Origin: Crocinitomix sp.
Lineage (GTDB): Bacteria > Bacteroidota > Bacteroidia > Flavobacteriales_D > Crocinitomicaceae
Direction of reading: 5' to 3'
Assembly: GCA_013138735.1 (NCBI GenBank)
Contig: WTCE01000100.1
Span: forward strand, 87,808-151,807
DNA length: 64,000 bases
Shown: positions 48,143 to 57,309 of the stretch, piece after piece
How the letters are laid out: each line of letters starts with the position of its first letter
How positions within the stretch are numbered: the stretch's first letter is position 1
Position numbers and translations under genes: made by a program
The notes under the pieces: generated by a model
Databases searched by the model: none
What the model saw: the letters and a program-made list of their open reading frames with translations, nothing else
What the model was told of the DNA's origin: nothing

Positions 48143-48195
48143 GGATAAGACCATTGGCACAAGGCAACTTTCTATCGAAAGTACAACCCTATAGT
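48143..48195 (+). promoter_or_regulatory. Spacer hairpin before rpsD (possible ribosomal leader)
   Basis: ACTTTC (48167-48172) and GAAAGT (48177-48182) form a hairpin with loop TATC. The sequence GGATAAGACCATTGGCA just before it resembles the rpsM-rpsK spacer. S4, encoded next, is the alpha-operon repressor in E. coli. Confidence 0.4.
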
Positions 48196-48217
48196 CACAG
48201 ATCTAAAACAAAAAGAA

Positions 48218-48823
48218 ATGGCAAGATACACAGGACCAAAATCAAAAATTGCAAGAAGGTTTAGAGACCCAATTTTTGGAGCTGATAAAGCATTGGAAAG
48301 AAAAAATTACGGACCAGGACAACACGGGCCGAACAAAAGAAGAGGTAAACAATCTGAATATTCTGTTCAGTTGATGGAAAAGCAAAAAGCAAAATATACT
48401 TATGGTATTTTGGAAAAGCAATTCTCTAACCTATTCAAGAAAGCATCTCGAATGAAAGGTATTACAGGTGAAAACTTGTTAATCCTTTGTGAGTCAAGAT
48501 TAGATAACACTGTACACCGTTTGGGGATCTCTCCAACAAGAAGTGGTGCTAGACAATTAGTTGGGCACAGACACATTACTGTTAACGGTGAAATCGTTAA
48601 TATTCCATCTTTTACTTTAAAAGAAGGTGATGTTGTTGCTGTAAGAGAGAAATCTAAATCTTTAGAGGCAATTAGTTCATCAGTTGCTGCTAATGCAAAT
48701 AGTTTCGATTGGTTAGATTGGAATCCATCTGCAATGCAGGGACGTTTTGTAAACAAACCAACTAGAGAAATGATTCCTGAAACTATCAAGGAACAATTGA
48801 TCGTTGAGCTTTACTCTAAATAA
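48218..48823 (+). CDS. rpsD: 30S ribosomal protein S4
   Basis: 201 residues. S4 starts 30S body assembly. [16 protein letters not shown] at the start, [18 protein letters not shown], and an S4 RNA-binding domain ([20 protein letters not shown]) are clear. In E. coli it represses the alpha operon by binding a pseudoknot leader. Confidence 0.99.
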   Translation: MARYTGPKSKIARRFRDPIFGADKALERKNYGPGQHGPNKRRGKQSEYSVQLMEKQKAKYTYGILEKQFSNLFKKASRMKGITGENLLILCESRLDNTVHRLGISPTRSGARQLVGHRHITVNGEIVNIPSFTLKEGDVVAVREKSKSLEAISSSVAANANSFDWLDWNPSAMQGRFVNKPTREMIPETIKEQLIVELYSK

Positions 48824-48878
48824 TAGTGATTTATTAGGGTTCGGCTCTAATTAAAAAAATAAAAACAAACACATTGTA

Positions 48879-48935
48879 TTGGGGCCAAAGGGTTCGCTTA
48901 CCGCATCTTCAAGTAAGCTAACCGCGCAACCTCAA
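48879..48935 (+). promoter_or_regulatory. Two-stem leader before rpoA
   Basis: An outer stem TTGGGG/CCTCAA (48879-48884, 48930-48935) encloses an 11-bp inner stem (48891-48901 with 48913-48923, one mismatch). CCAAAGGG lies at the left shoulder, as in the rpsM-rpsK spacer. There is no T-run, so it is not a simple terminator. Confidence 0.5.
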
Positions 48936-48959
48936 TTCAATTAAAATAGAAGATAAAAC

Positions 48960-49952
48960 ATGGCTATTCTAGATTTTCAGAAACCGGATAAAGTAATAAT
49001 GATTGAATCGGATGACTTTCACGGTCAGTTCGAATTCAGACCTTTGGAACCAGGTTATGGTGTAACAATTGGTAACGCACTAAGAAGAATTTTACTTTCT
49101 TCATTAGAAGGTTTCGCTATTGCATCCGTTAAGATTGAAGGTGTTGATCACGAATTTTCAACAATCAAAGGTGTAGTAGATGACGTAACTGAGATTATTT
49201 TGAACTTGAAACAAGTACGTTTCAAACAACAAATCGAAGGTACTGATTCTGAAAAAGTAATGATATCAGTTTCTGGACAAGATACTTTAACAGCTGGTGA
49301 CATTGGAAAGTTTACAACTGCATTCCAAGTGTTAAATCCCAATATGGTGATTTGCCAAATGGAGCAAAGTGTTAAATTTAACATGGAAATTGAGATCGTT
49401 AAAGGAAGAGGTTATTTACCTGCTGAAGAAAACAAAAGTGCTAACGCATCTTTTGGAACTATTTCTGTAGATTCAATCTTTACTCCGATCAAAAATGTAA
49501 AATACACAGTTGAAAATTACCGTGTTGAGCAAAAAACAGATTACGAAAAATTAATTTTCGATATTAAATCTGATGGATCTATTACTCCTAAAGATGCTTT
49601 ACAAGAAGCTGCTAAGATTTTAATTCACCACTTCATGTTATTCTCGGATGAGAGAATTACTTTGGATACTGAAATTAAGTCTGAAACAGAAGAGTTTGAT
49701 GAGACTTCATTGCACATGCGTCAATTGCTTAAATCGAAATTGGTAGATCTTGATCTTTCAGTTAGAGCATTGAACTGCTTAAAAGCTGCTGATGTTGAAA
49801 CATTAGGTGATTTAGTTTCTTATAACAAAAATGACTTGTTGAAATTTAGAAACTTCGGAAAGAAATCTTTAACTGAGTTAGAAGACTTAGTAGAAGCAAA
49901 AGGTTTAGCTTTCGGAATGAATGTTTCGAAATACAAATTAGACAAAGAGTAA
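48960..49952 (+). CDS. rpoA: RNA polymerase alpha subunit
   Basis: 330 residues. The N-terminal domain (about 1-235; [20 protein letters not shown] and the block [13 protein letters not shown]) dimerises and holds beta and beta'. The C-terminal domain (about 255-325; [35 protein letters not shown]) binds UP elements and activators. It closes the continuous superoperon; a terminator follows. Confidence 0.99.
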   Translation: MAILDFQKPDKVIMIESDDFHGQFEFRPLEPGYGVTIGNALRRILLSSLEGFAIASVKIEGVDHEFSTIKGVVDDVTEIILNLKQVRFKQQIEGTDSEKVMISVSGQDTLTAGDIGKFTTAFQVLNPNMVICQMEQSVKFNMEIEIVKGRGYLPAEENKSANASFGTISVDSIFTPIKNVKYTVENYRVEQKTDYEKLIFDIKSDGSITPKDALQEAAKILIHHFMLFSDERITLDTEIKSETEEFDETSLHMRQLLKSKLVDLDLSVRALNCLKAADVETLGDLVSYNKNDLLKFRNFGKKSLTELEDLVEAKGLAFGMNVSKYKLDKE

Positions 49953-49995
49953 TCCTTCGCTTCCTCGAAGCTTCGGATTATAAATAAAAAATAAT

Positions 49996-50030
49996 AAGAA
50001 TCCCGATCAATTTTTTTGATTGGGATTCTT
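49996..50030 (+). terminator. Terminator between rpoA and rplQ
   Basis: Arms 49996-50010 and 50016-50030 pair over 15 bp with one wobble. A shorter hairpin (TAATCC/GGATTA, 49950-49955 and 49975-49980) starts in the rpoA stop codon. It should end most superoperon transcripts before rplQ. Confidence 0.8.
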
Positions 50031-50048
50031 AATTACAAAAAAAATAAT

Positions 50049-50056
50049 TATCTTTG
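50049..50056 (+). promoter_or_regulatory. -7 element of a separate rplQ promoter
   Basis: TATCTTTG matches TAnnTTTG exactly. Start of transcription should be near 50063, about 190 bases before rplQ. A TTG at the standard spacing was not found. Confidence 0.6.
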
Positions 50057-50062
50057 TGCCCC

Positions 50063-50254
50063 GCTTCAGTTGTGGGAGCAAAGTAAAACATTGAAAGCAC
50101 CCTGAGGTACTCGAAGGACGCTTTCACTTCCTAAAATCCTTGTGAGGGAAGTAAAAACAACTATTAAGGTTAGTATTAACAACGTCTGGGTACTAAAATA
50201 GGTCCAGATGAAGATGTGAAAATCAAACGATCTAACATCTAACAACTAAAAATT
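50063..50254 (+). promoter_or_regulatory. Long structured 5' leader of rplQ
   Basis: Three hairpins can be drawn: TGAAAGC/GCTTTCA around 50092-50129, ACTTCC/GGAAGT around 50129-50153, and TCTGG/CCAGA around 50187-50213. Two 7-mers ATCTAAC (50230-50243) come just before the start codon. The 302-base rpoA-rplQ gap thus holds a terminator, promoter and leader. Confidence 0.45.
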
Positions 50255-50725
50255 ATGAGACACGGTAAATCATTCAACCATTTAGGGAGAAAAACGGCAC
50301 ACAGAAAAGCAATGCTTTCTAACATGTCAGCTTCACTAATCGAACACAAAAGAATCAATACTACACTTGCCAAAGCAAAAGCTTTAAGAAGTGTTATTGA
50401 ACCTTTAATTACGAAAGCAAAAACAGATTCTACGCACTGTAGAAGATTAGCTTTTAAAGTACTTGGAAATAAGTATGCTGTAACTGAATTGTTCAGAGAA
50501 GTTGCCCCAAAAGTAGGAGATCGTCCAGGTGGTTATACAAGAATCATCAGAACTGGAAAACGTTTAGGTGATAATGCAGAGATGTGTATGATCGAATTAG
50601 TTGACTTCAACGAAATTTACGGAACTGAAACTACTAAGAAAACTACTAGAAGATCTAGAAGAGGTGGTGGAAAAACTGAAGAAGCTAAAGCTGTTGCAGC
50701 TGACGCGACTAAAGAAGAAGAGTAA
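50255..50725 (+). CDS. rplQ: 50S ribosomal protein L17
   Basis: 156 residues; the core (about 1-120: [52 protein letters not shown]) is followed by a low-complexity tail ([18 protein letters not shown] and an acidic end) absent from E. coli L17. L17 lies near the tunnel exit. Expected to be transcribed from its own promoter, unlike in E. coli where it follows rpoA. Confidence 0.98.
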   Translation: MRHGKSFNHLGRKTAHRKAMLSNMSASLIEHKRINTTLAKAKALRSVIEPLITKAKTDSTHCRRLAFKVLGNKYAVTELFREVAPKVGDRPGGYTRIIRTGKRLGDNAEMCMIELVDFNEIYGTETTKKTTRRSRRGGGKTEEAKAVAADATKEEE

Positions 50726-50775
50726 ATCACACTTCACACTTCGAGAGCCTCAGGGTTCGAGTAGTGGAAAATATA

Positions 50776-50809
50776 AAAAAATCCCGTCAATTTATTGGCG
50801 GGATTTTTT
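50776..50809 (+). terminator. Rho-independent terminator after rplQ
   Basis: Arms 50776-50790 and 50795-50809 pair over 15 bp with one wobble, loop TTTA, T-run on the right arm. Confidence 0.92.
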
Positions 50810-50946
50810 GTGCCTTAATTTTTGTGGTCGTTGATTTTGTTTTAGAATAGTGATGGCTGATGGCACTATAGGATGGATAGCAGGCCATTCTGTGATTTTA
50901 GAATATGTTGATTCGGACTTCGAGATTGGTATAGTGAGCGTCAGTA

Positions 50947-51112
50947 ATTGAGATTCGTACATTGAGTTTCAGTCATTAGGTTCGGTCGTTGAGCTTCAGT
51001 CATTGAACTTCGAACATTGAAGCTCGGTCATTGAGATTCGTACAATGAGTTTCAGTCATTAGGTTCGGTCGTTGAGCTTCAGTCATTGAACTTCGAACAT
51101 TGAAGCTCGGTC
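50947..51112. repeat. 83-bp tandem repeat, two copies, built of 14-bp subunits
   Basis: Copies 50947-51029 and 51030-51112 differ at one base (T 50962, A 51045). Each is six imperfect subunits of 13-14 bp such as CTTCAGTCATTGAA and GCTCGGTCATTGAG, themselves pairs of 7-mers. The gap 50726-51137 between convergent rplQ and the DUF5686 gene holds this repeat, the rplQ terminator and degenerate sequence of the same style; no gene is seen. Confidence 0.95.
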
Positions 51113-51137
51113 ATTGAGGCTCTCGAAATGCCCGAAC

Positions 51138-53645
51138 CTACCAGCTCCATTTATTCGTAAACGTATTCAAAAAATCAACCCCAATCTTAAAGCGCAATTG
51201 CGGATTGGTCACATCATTGAATCGCCCAACATAATAAAAACCGTATTTAAAATACTGATTTAGAATCCGAATCTTCTTCTCAATCCCAACAAAAAATTCA
51301 GAATGTGAATAATCAAATTCATCTAAGAGCATAATACTCGCGCCGGCAATTGATTCAAATTTCAGCATACGAACTAATGGAATTTTATTAAGGAAAAAAC
51401 CATTAAAGTGATGCAGATAAAAGGCTTGCAAATATGCGCCACTCGTATTGTAATTGGTGTCTAGACTTTGGTGTGTGTTTAGCGGATTAGAAAATAAGAT
51501 TTGATCAGATTCTTTAAAGAAGCGGTGCTCAATTACGCGCAAGTCCGTCTTGTATAAAAAGGAACCCGCAATTACCTTCCATTTTGAATCACCATAATTC
51601 CCTAAATTTATTTCATCAGATACTTTAAACTCAAGTGAATTAAAACTGATATCGCTGCCAAACAAATTTGGAATCCCCTGTTTAAACGTCATCTCAATTT
51701 CGGGATATTCGCTTCCAATAATTAATTTCTCGTTGTTCTTAATAATGTATTTCTGCTTGAATCGATATTGCAATTTGAATTCAATCAATGAGATTCGGTA
51801 AGGTTCAAAAGGAGGTGGCTCAGGAAACAATTGAAGATCCAATGTGTCTAATGATTTAAAATAGTTAATGATTGGCCCTAAGTCAACTTCTCCTAAAGGG
51901 CGCATATCAGCATAAGAGAACTTCATTCTACCGTATAATCCATTAACCAGTTCTCGTCTATGCGCCAAACTTATAAATGTATTTTCAACCATATTCCCAC
52001 CACCTAAAATGAAATTCGCCGCCGTGGTTTGATTCGTTACCCTTTGGTAAATGTCTCCAATCTCAAATTCTACACTACCAAATTTTAAAGGTTGAAAAGT
52101 ATAATCAACAGAAACTTGTGGCTTTAAATCATTATTGCGAAAGCCATAGTTAAGCGACGGAGCAATTTTAATTTTATGCGCGTTTTCAAATTGTTTGGCA
52201 TAACTCCCTTTGAAATTGTAACGAAAACCGCCAATTCCAAAAAGTTCAATACTGCCCAAAATTGGAGCAATAAAGATTTCTTGTTTTTTAAACCGATTAC
52301 GAAACCCCATACCGTTTAAAACAACATCAAAAAATTTCACTTTATTATATTCTGAATCGACACTGTCTAAATAATGTTGACTTGCCAAAACAGAATCAAT
52401 CCGATTTTGCTCAAGAATAAAATCCAGCTCACTTTGTTTTAACTGTATGGGGCGATTCTGGTTCCAAAAAGCCGAGTCCTTCATAAACGCATCATCCGCA
52501 TAACTGGAAATTTCATTCTTAAAATCCTTTTTCGTAATTGGCTGGTTAAATTCAAAATCAAAATGCTTTACGCGGGTATTGGCACGAATATAATCCTCAT
52601 CTTCCTTTATGGTATATGTGAATTCTCGCCGCACAGGCATCCAAAGTGTATCTATTAATTCGTAATCTTGAATAACATTAAAATCTTTGAAAAAGGCCAT
52701 TGCATCCGAATTAACAGATAAGTTGAAGGATTTAACTACCCATAGATCACTAATAATATAAAGCTGTCCAGATAACAAGGCTGCGCTCTTAAAACGTGGC
52801 GTTACTTCAATTTCATAAATCTTTTGTTCATCCTCAAAAAGAATATTCGTTAATTGAAATTTATAATTCGTAAAAGCCTGCACACCAAGTGGAGAGGTGA
52901 TGGGGTGCTCAGATATTTTTGGAAGATTAATCATATTCTGATACAAGTTGAAATCTCCATCTTCGACCTTTTCATAAAAAATATAAGGATCAACCTCTAC
53001 GGACTGAATTGGCGTGATAATATCATCTTGGAAATAATCAATTGGGGATGAACTTCGTGTAGGTTCTTTGTCTGAATAATCATGGTGCGCAAGGATTTTT
53101 TCATGATAAGTTCGCGGTGCGATAAATGTTGTAATCGACAGGGATTCAATTAAACTCATTTTGGAAGGACCTGCGGCAGTAGAATCCGGTTTGCGTTGTT
53201 CACGCTCTAATCCCGTTTTTAAATAAGTACGGCAAACATAATTGTCTACCTGTAATGCCATGTTTTTCTTATTCTTTTGGACTTTTTTAACAATGGAATT
53301 TGCTACTTTAATCTTTTTAGTAAGCACTTCAACCGAACCCAACTCAACTGCTTTTTCTGTTAATTGAATGTTGAGAGATGTAATTTTTTCCTGCAAGGCA
53401 ACAACAACGGTCGTGTCTTCCATCCCCACCATTTTATATTGAATAGCATAACTTTTTAAAGCCTTCAATTCTAAAAAGTAAGCGCCATTATAGTCAGTGA
53501 TAACACCATACGTAGTGCTGTCTACATAAACTTTTACACCGGGAATTGGGGCATTGTTTTGATCAGTAACTGTGCCTTTTAAAATGAATTGGGCGTTTAT
53601 TGAAAAAGAAAGTAATAGCGCTACAAGAGCAATTAAATACTTCAT
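51138..53645 (-). CDS. DUF5686 outer-membrane protein with carboxypeptidase-regulatory-like domain
   Basis: 835 residues with a signal peptide (ending SINAQF). A CarboxypepD_reg-like Ig domain (about 22-110: LKGTVTDQNNAPIPGVKVYV, DYNGAYFLEL) is followed by a long DUF5686 region rich in beta strands, aromatic residues and Asn, ending in Trp (KWSW), which fits an outer-membrane barrel. It is not a TonB-dependent receptor: no plug domain is seen. Function is unknown; homologues are common in the phylum. It is divergent from the hybrid kinase gene, 249 bp apart. Confidence 0.87.
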   Translation of the reverse strand: MKYLIALVALLLSFSINAQFILKGTVTDQNNAPIPGVKVYVDSTTYGVITDYNGAYFLELKALKSYAIQYKMVGMEDTTVVVALQEKITSLNIQLTEKAVELGSVEVLTKKIKVANSIVKKVQKNKKNMALQVDNYVCRTYLKTGLEREQRKPDSTAAGPSKMSLIESLSITTFIAPRTYHEKILAHHDYSDKEPTRSSSPIDYFQDDIITPIQSVEVDPYIFYEKVEDGDFNLYQNMINLPKISEHPITSPLGVQAFTNYKFQLTNILFEDEQKIYEIEVTPRFKSAALLSGQLYIISDLWVVKSFNLSVNSDAMAFFKDFNVIQDYELIDTLWMPVRREFTYTIKEDEDYIRANTRVKHFDFEFNQPITKKDFKNEISSYADDAFMKDSAFWNQNRPIQLKQSELDFILEQNRIDSVLASQHYLDSVDSEYNKVKFFDVVLNGMGFRNRFKKQEIFIAPILGSIELFGIGGFRYNFKGSYAKQFENAHKIKIAPSLNYGFRNNDLKPQVSVDYTFQPLKFGSVEFEIGDIYQRVTNQTTAANFILGGGNMVENTFISLAHRRELVNGLYGRMKFSYADMRPLGEVDLGPIINYFKSLDTLDLQLFPEPPPFEPYRISLIEFKLQYRFKQKYIIKNNEKLIIGSEYPEIEMTFKQGIPNLFGSDISFNSLEFKVSDEINLGNYGDSKWKVIAGSFLYKTDLRVIEHRFFKESDQILFSNPLNTHQSLDTNYNTSGAYLQAFYLHHFNGFFLNKIPLVRMLKFESIAGASIMLLDEFDYSHSEFFVGIEKKIRILNQYFKYGFYYVGRFNDVTNPQLRFKIGVDFLNTFTNKWSW

Positions 53646-53894
53646 AGGGTAGGTTCGAGGTGTGGTTTATGCGTTCTTTTCATATAAAAAATCACAGATG
53701 GATTAAATGTAGAAAATCTCATGCGTAAAGAACGAATAATTATAAGATAAAATTATTTCAATTAATATTTTTTATGATCTGCGAAAACAGTAAGACAAAA
53801 CAAAATTTTATATCTTGTGTTTTTATTTTATTAAAAGTAATGCGCAGTTTTAGAATTGAATTTTGTGCGTAAATTGACGAAAGATTATAGCCAA

Positions 53895-56474
53895 ATGGAA
53901 AAACGTTTTATATCGTTAGCTACTAGGAACGCTTTAGTATATTTCTTTTTGTTCGCAATAGGTTTAGTACTTTCAAGTATTCTATTCTTTTCTTATAGTT
54001 CCACCGAAATTTTGGATTTAACGCAAAAGCGATTAAAACATACGGAAGAAATGGTGCAACTAAAATTTGGAACCTATCTCGATCAACTTGAGCGAGACTT
54101 GAACCAACTATCATATAGCCCCTTACTTGATTCTTATCTTAATCAATCAGATACCGTCTATCTGGATTTATTGACAAAGGAATATCAATCCTTTTTGAAG
54201 ACGAAACCTAATTATTTCCAAATTAGGTTGATTTCGGCTGCTGCTGACGGAAAAGAAATTATTCGGGTTGAGTCCAAAGTGGATCAAATAATTACATGTC
54301 CAAAAGAAGAGCTGCAGTTAAAAGGAAATAGAGATTATTTCAAGGAAATAAATGCCCTGCCATTTGATTCACTCTATATATCGAAAATAGATTTAAATAA
54401 AGAATATGGAGAAATTGCGCTCCCACGTGTACCCACTTTGCGAATTGGGAAAAAAATAAGAGGCCTTAGGTTGAACGAGATAATGTTGGTGATTAATGTG
54501 GATCTTAATGGTGTGTTTGAAGCTTTGAAAGAACTATTGCCGAGTACCTATGAATTACGCGTTTTAAATCAAGACGGCGATTATTTGATACACCCGGATC
54601 CAAAGGAGATTTTTACGTTTGAATATGGTGAAGAACCTTACTACATGAATGAATATGAATTTCCACTCAAAGAAATTGATGAGAATGGAATAAGTGTGAC
54701 AGATGAAATAGCTGTTAACCATTTTTTTCAACTTAAGTATCCACGTCAAGAGTATAAATTATTCGGGGTAGTAACTGCGAAAAAGGAGGCTATATTTGCC
54801 TCGTTTTATGATTGGAGAAATAGGGTTGTAGTTGCAACGATTGCTATTGCAATTATTTTTCTATTGATAGCCTTTATCTATATGAGAAGACAATCTAAAG
54901 ATTTGTCTAACATCACGAAAAGATTGACTCAGTTTTCAACCAAGATGGAACCAAGTAAAATGGATGTGAATCGTAAAGATGAAATTGGAGAATTAGCTAA
55001 AAGTTTCGAAAAAATGTCGGCAGAAATTTACCAAAGTCATAATGAGGTAGCCAAAGCTAAAGATGAAGCCGAAAGGGCGTTCAAAGAAAAAAACGAATTT
55101 CTTGAAAACATGAGTCACGAGATTCGGAATCCACTGCAGTCGATTTTGGGTGTAACGGCAATTTTAGAACAGAACAAAGCAGATAAACAACAAAAACCAT
55201 TTATTGATTCCTTAAAGTTTAGTGCTATTCAATTGAACTCACTTGTGACTGATGTATTGGATTATGGCAAAATTAAGAAGGGACAAATCCAATTAAGTCC
55301 TGAATGGAATGATTTGGAAGAGTTTTGCAATGCCTTGGTAAACGCTAGCTTATATGAAGCGAATAGAAAGAATATTGTCATTCAATTTCATTATGATGAT
55401 TCGCTTAAAGCGTATCTGTTCAAATTTGATTCTGTTCGAATTTATCAGATTCTTAATAATTTATTAAATAACGCACTTAAATTCACACCGCAAAGTGGTC
55501 TGATAAACCTTGTTATATGCTTTGAACAGAATAAAGTACACTTTGCTATAAATGATACGGGGCCTGGGATTTCAGAGGAAGACCTGTTAAGAATTTTAAA
55601 TCGAAGTGTTGGCTCCAACTATACAACAGGATCTGGTTTGGGCTTAACAATAGTTCAAGAATTGATTCACTTGCATCAAGCCAAACTTCATGTAAAATCA
55701 ACATTGGGAGAAGGTACTACCTTTGACTTTGTTCTTGAGTTAGATTGTAAATTAAAAGAACAGAGCGATCTTCATGAAGTCACAGAAAACCTATTTAATC
55801 ATAAAGATTTGAATATTTTGGTAGTTGAAGATGACCTTGAATTACTCAATTGGTATTCCTATATTTTTAGCCACTTTAGGCTTACTACAAAAACGAGTCT
55901 CGAAGCGGTAAAAGGGAGCGAAGCACCTTTTGATTTTGTCATTTCGGATGTTAATTTTGAAGAAAAAGCGGTTTCTGTTGCTGAAATTGAAAAGGCTGTG
56001 CAGCCCTACATGAAGCCGAATGGCCGCCTCATAATAGTCTCGGGGCAGATACTTACGTTGAATAAAAGCAATGTCAAATCGTTATTGAAGCCAATTAAAA
56101 AAGAAGAGATTTACAATGAACTCAGCAATTATTTACAAGAAAAGGAGCATGGACAACTAAAGTTCGTCAACCTTGAGAATGATTATGATCAAAACAAATC
56201 ACTCGTAAAAAAGGCCTTAATTGTTTTGATTAGTGAATGGCAACGAGACAGTACAACATTAAAAGTGGCGATTTTGAATCGCGATCAAGAAAGATTTGAT
56301 GCCGTTAAACACCGTATTATCACATCTGTACGTCGATTGGAGATTAATGCTTTTGAGTATTTTTTAAACACGATAAATTTGAATGCGCCACAAGAGAACT
56401 TAGATGATAAGGCAATATTGATTCAAGAAAAATTCCAGTTTTATATTCAAGAAATGCGAAACTATGTAGAATAG
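53895..56474 (+). CDS. Hybrid histidine kinase with receiver and HPt-like tail
   Basis: 859 residues from the ATG at 53895 (the TTG at 53856 is less likely). Order: membrane helix (about 12-35), periplasmic dCache-like sensor (about 40-310), second helix (about 312-332), HAMP, HisKA with H408 (NMSHEIRNPLQS), ATPase domain (NNLLNNALKF, DTGPGIS, GSGLGLTIV), receiver (VVEDD, D685 in ISDVNF, Lys in LLKPI) and a helical tail where KHRIITSVRRL (H806) recalls an HPt site. It could therefore run a phosphorelay within one protein. The likely output is the LytTR regulator encoded convergently 1 base away. Confidence 0.92.
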   Translation: MEKRFISLATRNALVYFFLFAIGLVLSSILFFSYSSTEILDLTQKRLKHTEEMVQLKFGTYLDQLERDLNQLSYSPLLDSYLNQSDTVYLDLLTKEYQSFLKTKPNYFQIRLISAAADGKEIIRVESKVDQIITCPKEELQLKGNRDYFKEINALPFDSLYISKIDLNKEYGEIALPRVPTLRIGKKIRGLRLNEIMLVINVDLNGVFEALKELLPSTYELRVLNQDGDYLIHPDPKEIFTFEYGEEPYYMNEYEFPLKEIDENGISVTDEIAVNHFFQLKYPRQEYKLFGVVTAKKEAIFASFYDWRNRVVVATIAIAIIFLLIAFIYMRRQSKDLSNITKRLTQFSTKMEPSKMDVNRKDEIGELAKSFEKMSAEIYQSHNEVAKAKDEAERAFKEKNEFLENMSHEIRNPLQSILGVTAILEQNKADKQQKPFIDSLKFSAIQLNSLVTDVLDYGKIKKGQIQLSPEWNDLEEFCNALVNASLYEANRKNIVIQFHYDDSLKAYLFKFDSVRIYQILNNLLNNALKFTPQSGLINLVICFEQNKVHFAINDTGPGISEEDLLRILNRSVGSNYTTGSGLGLTIVQELIHLHQAKLHVKSTLGEGTTFDFVLELDCKLKEQSDLHEVTENLFNHKDLNILVVEDDLELLNWYSYIFSHFRLTTKTSLEAVKGSEAPFDFVISDVNFEEKAVSVAEIEKAVQPYMKPNGRLIIVSGQILTLNKSNVKSLLKPIKKEEIYNELSNYLQEKEHGQLKFVNLENDYDQNKSLVKKALIVLISEWQRDSTTLKVAILNRDQERFDAVKHRIITSVRRLEINAFEYFLNTINLNAPQENLDDKAILIQEKFQFYIQEMRNYVE

Positions 56475-56475
56475 C

Positions 56476-57186
56476 TTACCGTAGGCCCATTTCTGTGAGT
56501 TTTGCAAGTAGCCCCTCTTTATGTTTAGGTCCAATCGGAATTGGAATGCCCGCTACGGTAATTTCGTCTGTAGAAATCGTGTCCAAATAATTTAAATTAA
56601 TAATGTATGATTTATGGATGCGAAAGAAGTTATTTGGCAAATCTTGCTCTAACTGTTTCAAACTCATTAAACTCATCACCTTTTTATTTGTCAAGAAGAA
56701 GAGCACATAATTCGACTCTGACTTTATATACTGAATGGAATCAATTGTGATGATCACAGAAGTGTTTCCGTCTTTTACCATTAATTTATTAGGCACATCT
56801 TGCGCGGTAAGTGAATGAATTAGTGGTGCCGCATTTTGTTGTTGAAATTTTAGCAAAGCTTTCAAAAAACGTTCATATGAAATAGGCTTGACTAAAAAAT
56901 CTACAATTTGTTGATACTCGTAAGAGGCTGCTCCAAAATTTTCTTCAGTAGTAACCATAATTACCGAAATTTCTTTAGGAATTAGATTCAATAATTCTTT
57001 GCCACTTAAATCGGGTAAATTATAATCTAAAAAGATCAAGTCGAATTTTTGTGAGCTAATGGCTTGCAAGCCTTGATTACCATCCTCAACTGACCAACAA
57101 GAACCAATCCAGCTTAATTTACTGCAAAAGTGTTTGATCAAATCGCAAATTAACGGATCATCATCAATAACTAAACAATTTATCAT
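56476..57186 (-). CDS. LytTR-family response regulator
   Basis: 236 residues. The receiver (1-120) shows IDDD (7-10), phosphoacceptor D54 in FLDYNLPDLSG and Lys in LVKPIS. The LytTR DNA-binding domain (about 132-232) has IQYIKSESNYVLFFL and FFRIHKSYIINLNYLDTI, as in AlgR/AgrA/LytR. Tail-to-tail with the hybrid kinase gene (1-base gap), so it is the probable output partner, although LytTR regulators more often pair with LytS-type kinases such as the one at 26477. Confidence 0.93.
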   Translation of the reverse strand: MINCLVIDDDPLICDLIKHFCSKLSWIGSCWSVEDGNQGLQAISSQKFDLIFLDYNLPDLSGKELLNLIPKEISVIMVTTEENFGAASYEYQQIVDFLVKPISYERFLKALLKFQQQNAAPLIHSLTAQDVPNKLMVKDGNTSVIITIDSIQYIKSESNYVLFFLTNKKVMSLMSLKQLEQDLPNNFFRIHKSYIINLNYLDTISTDEITVAGIPIPIGPKHKEGLLAKLTEMGLR

Positions 57187-57309
57187 TCCCCTAATATTTT
57201 CACAAATTTATATTCCCTTTTCATCAATTCAAAACTTGGTTTTGTCAATCCGCTACTTCAAAAAACATGAATATAAGTAGATTCGACCGCATAAACCAAT
57301 TTTACAAAA

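Noticed and set aside
33277..49952. Foreign origin or rearrangement of the ribosomal block
   Set aside because: Gene order, spacing and composition are normal for str-S10-spc-alpha; only tuf is absent from its E. coli place, and rplQ is decoupled.
50947..51112. CRISPR array
   Set aside because: The units are contiguous tandem copies with no unique spacers, and no cas genes are present.
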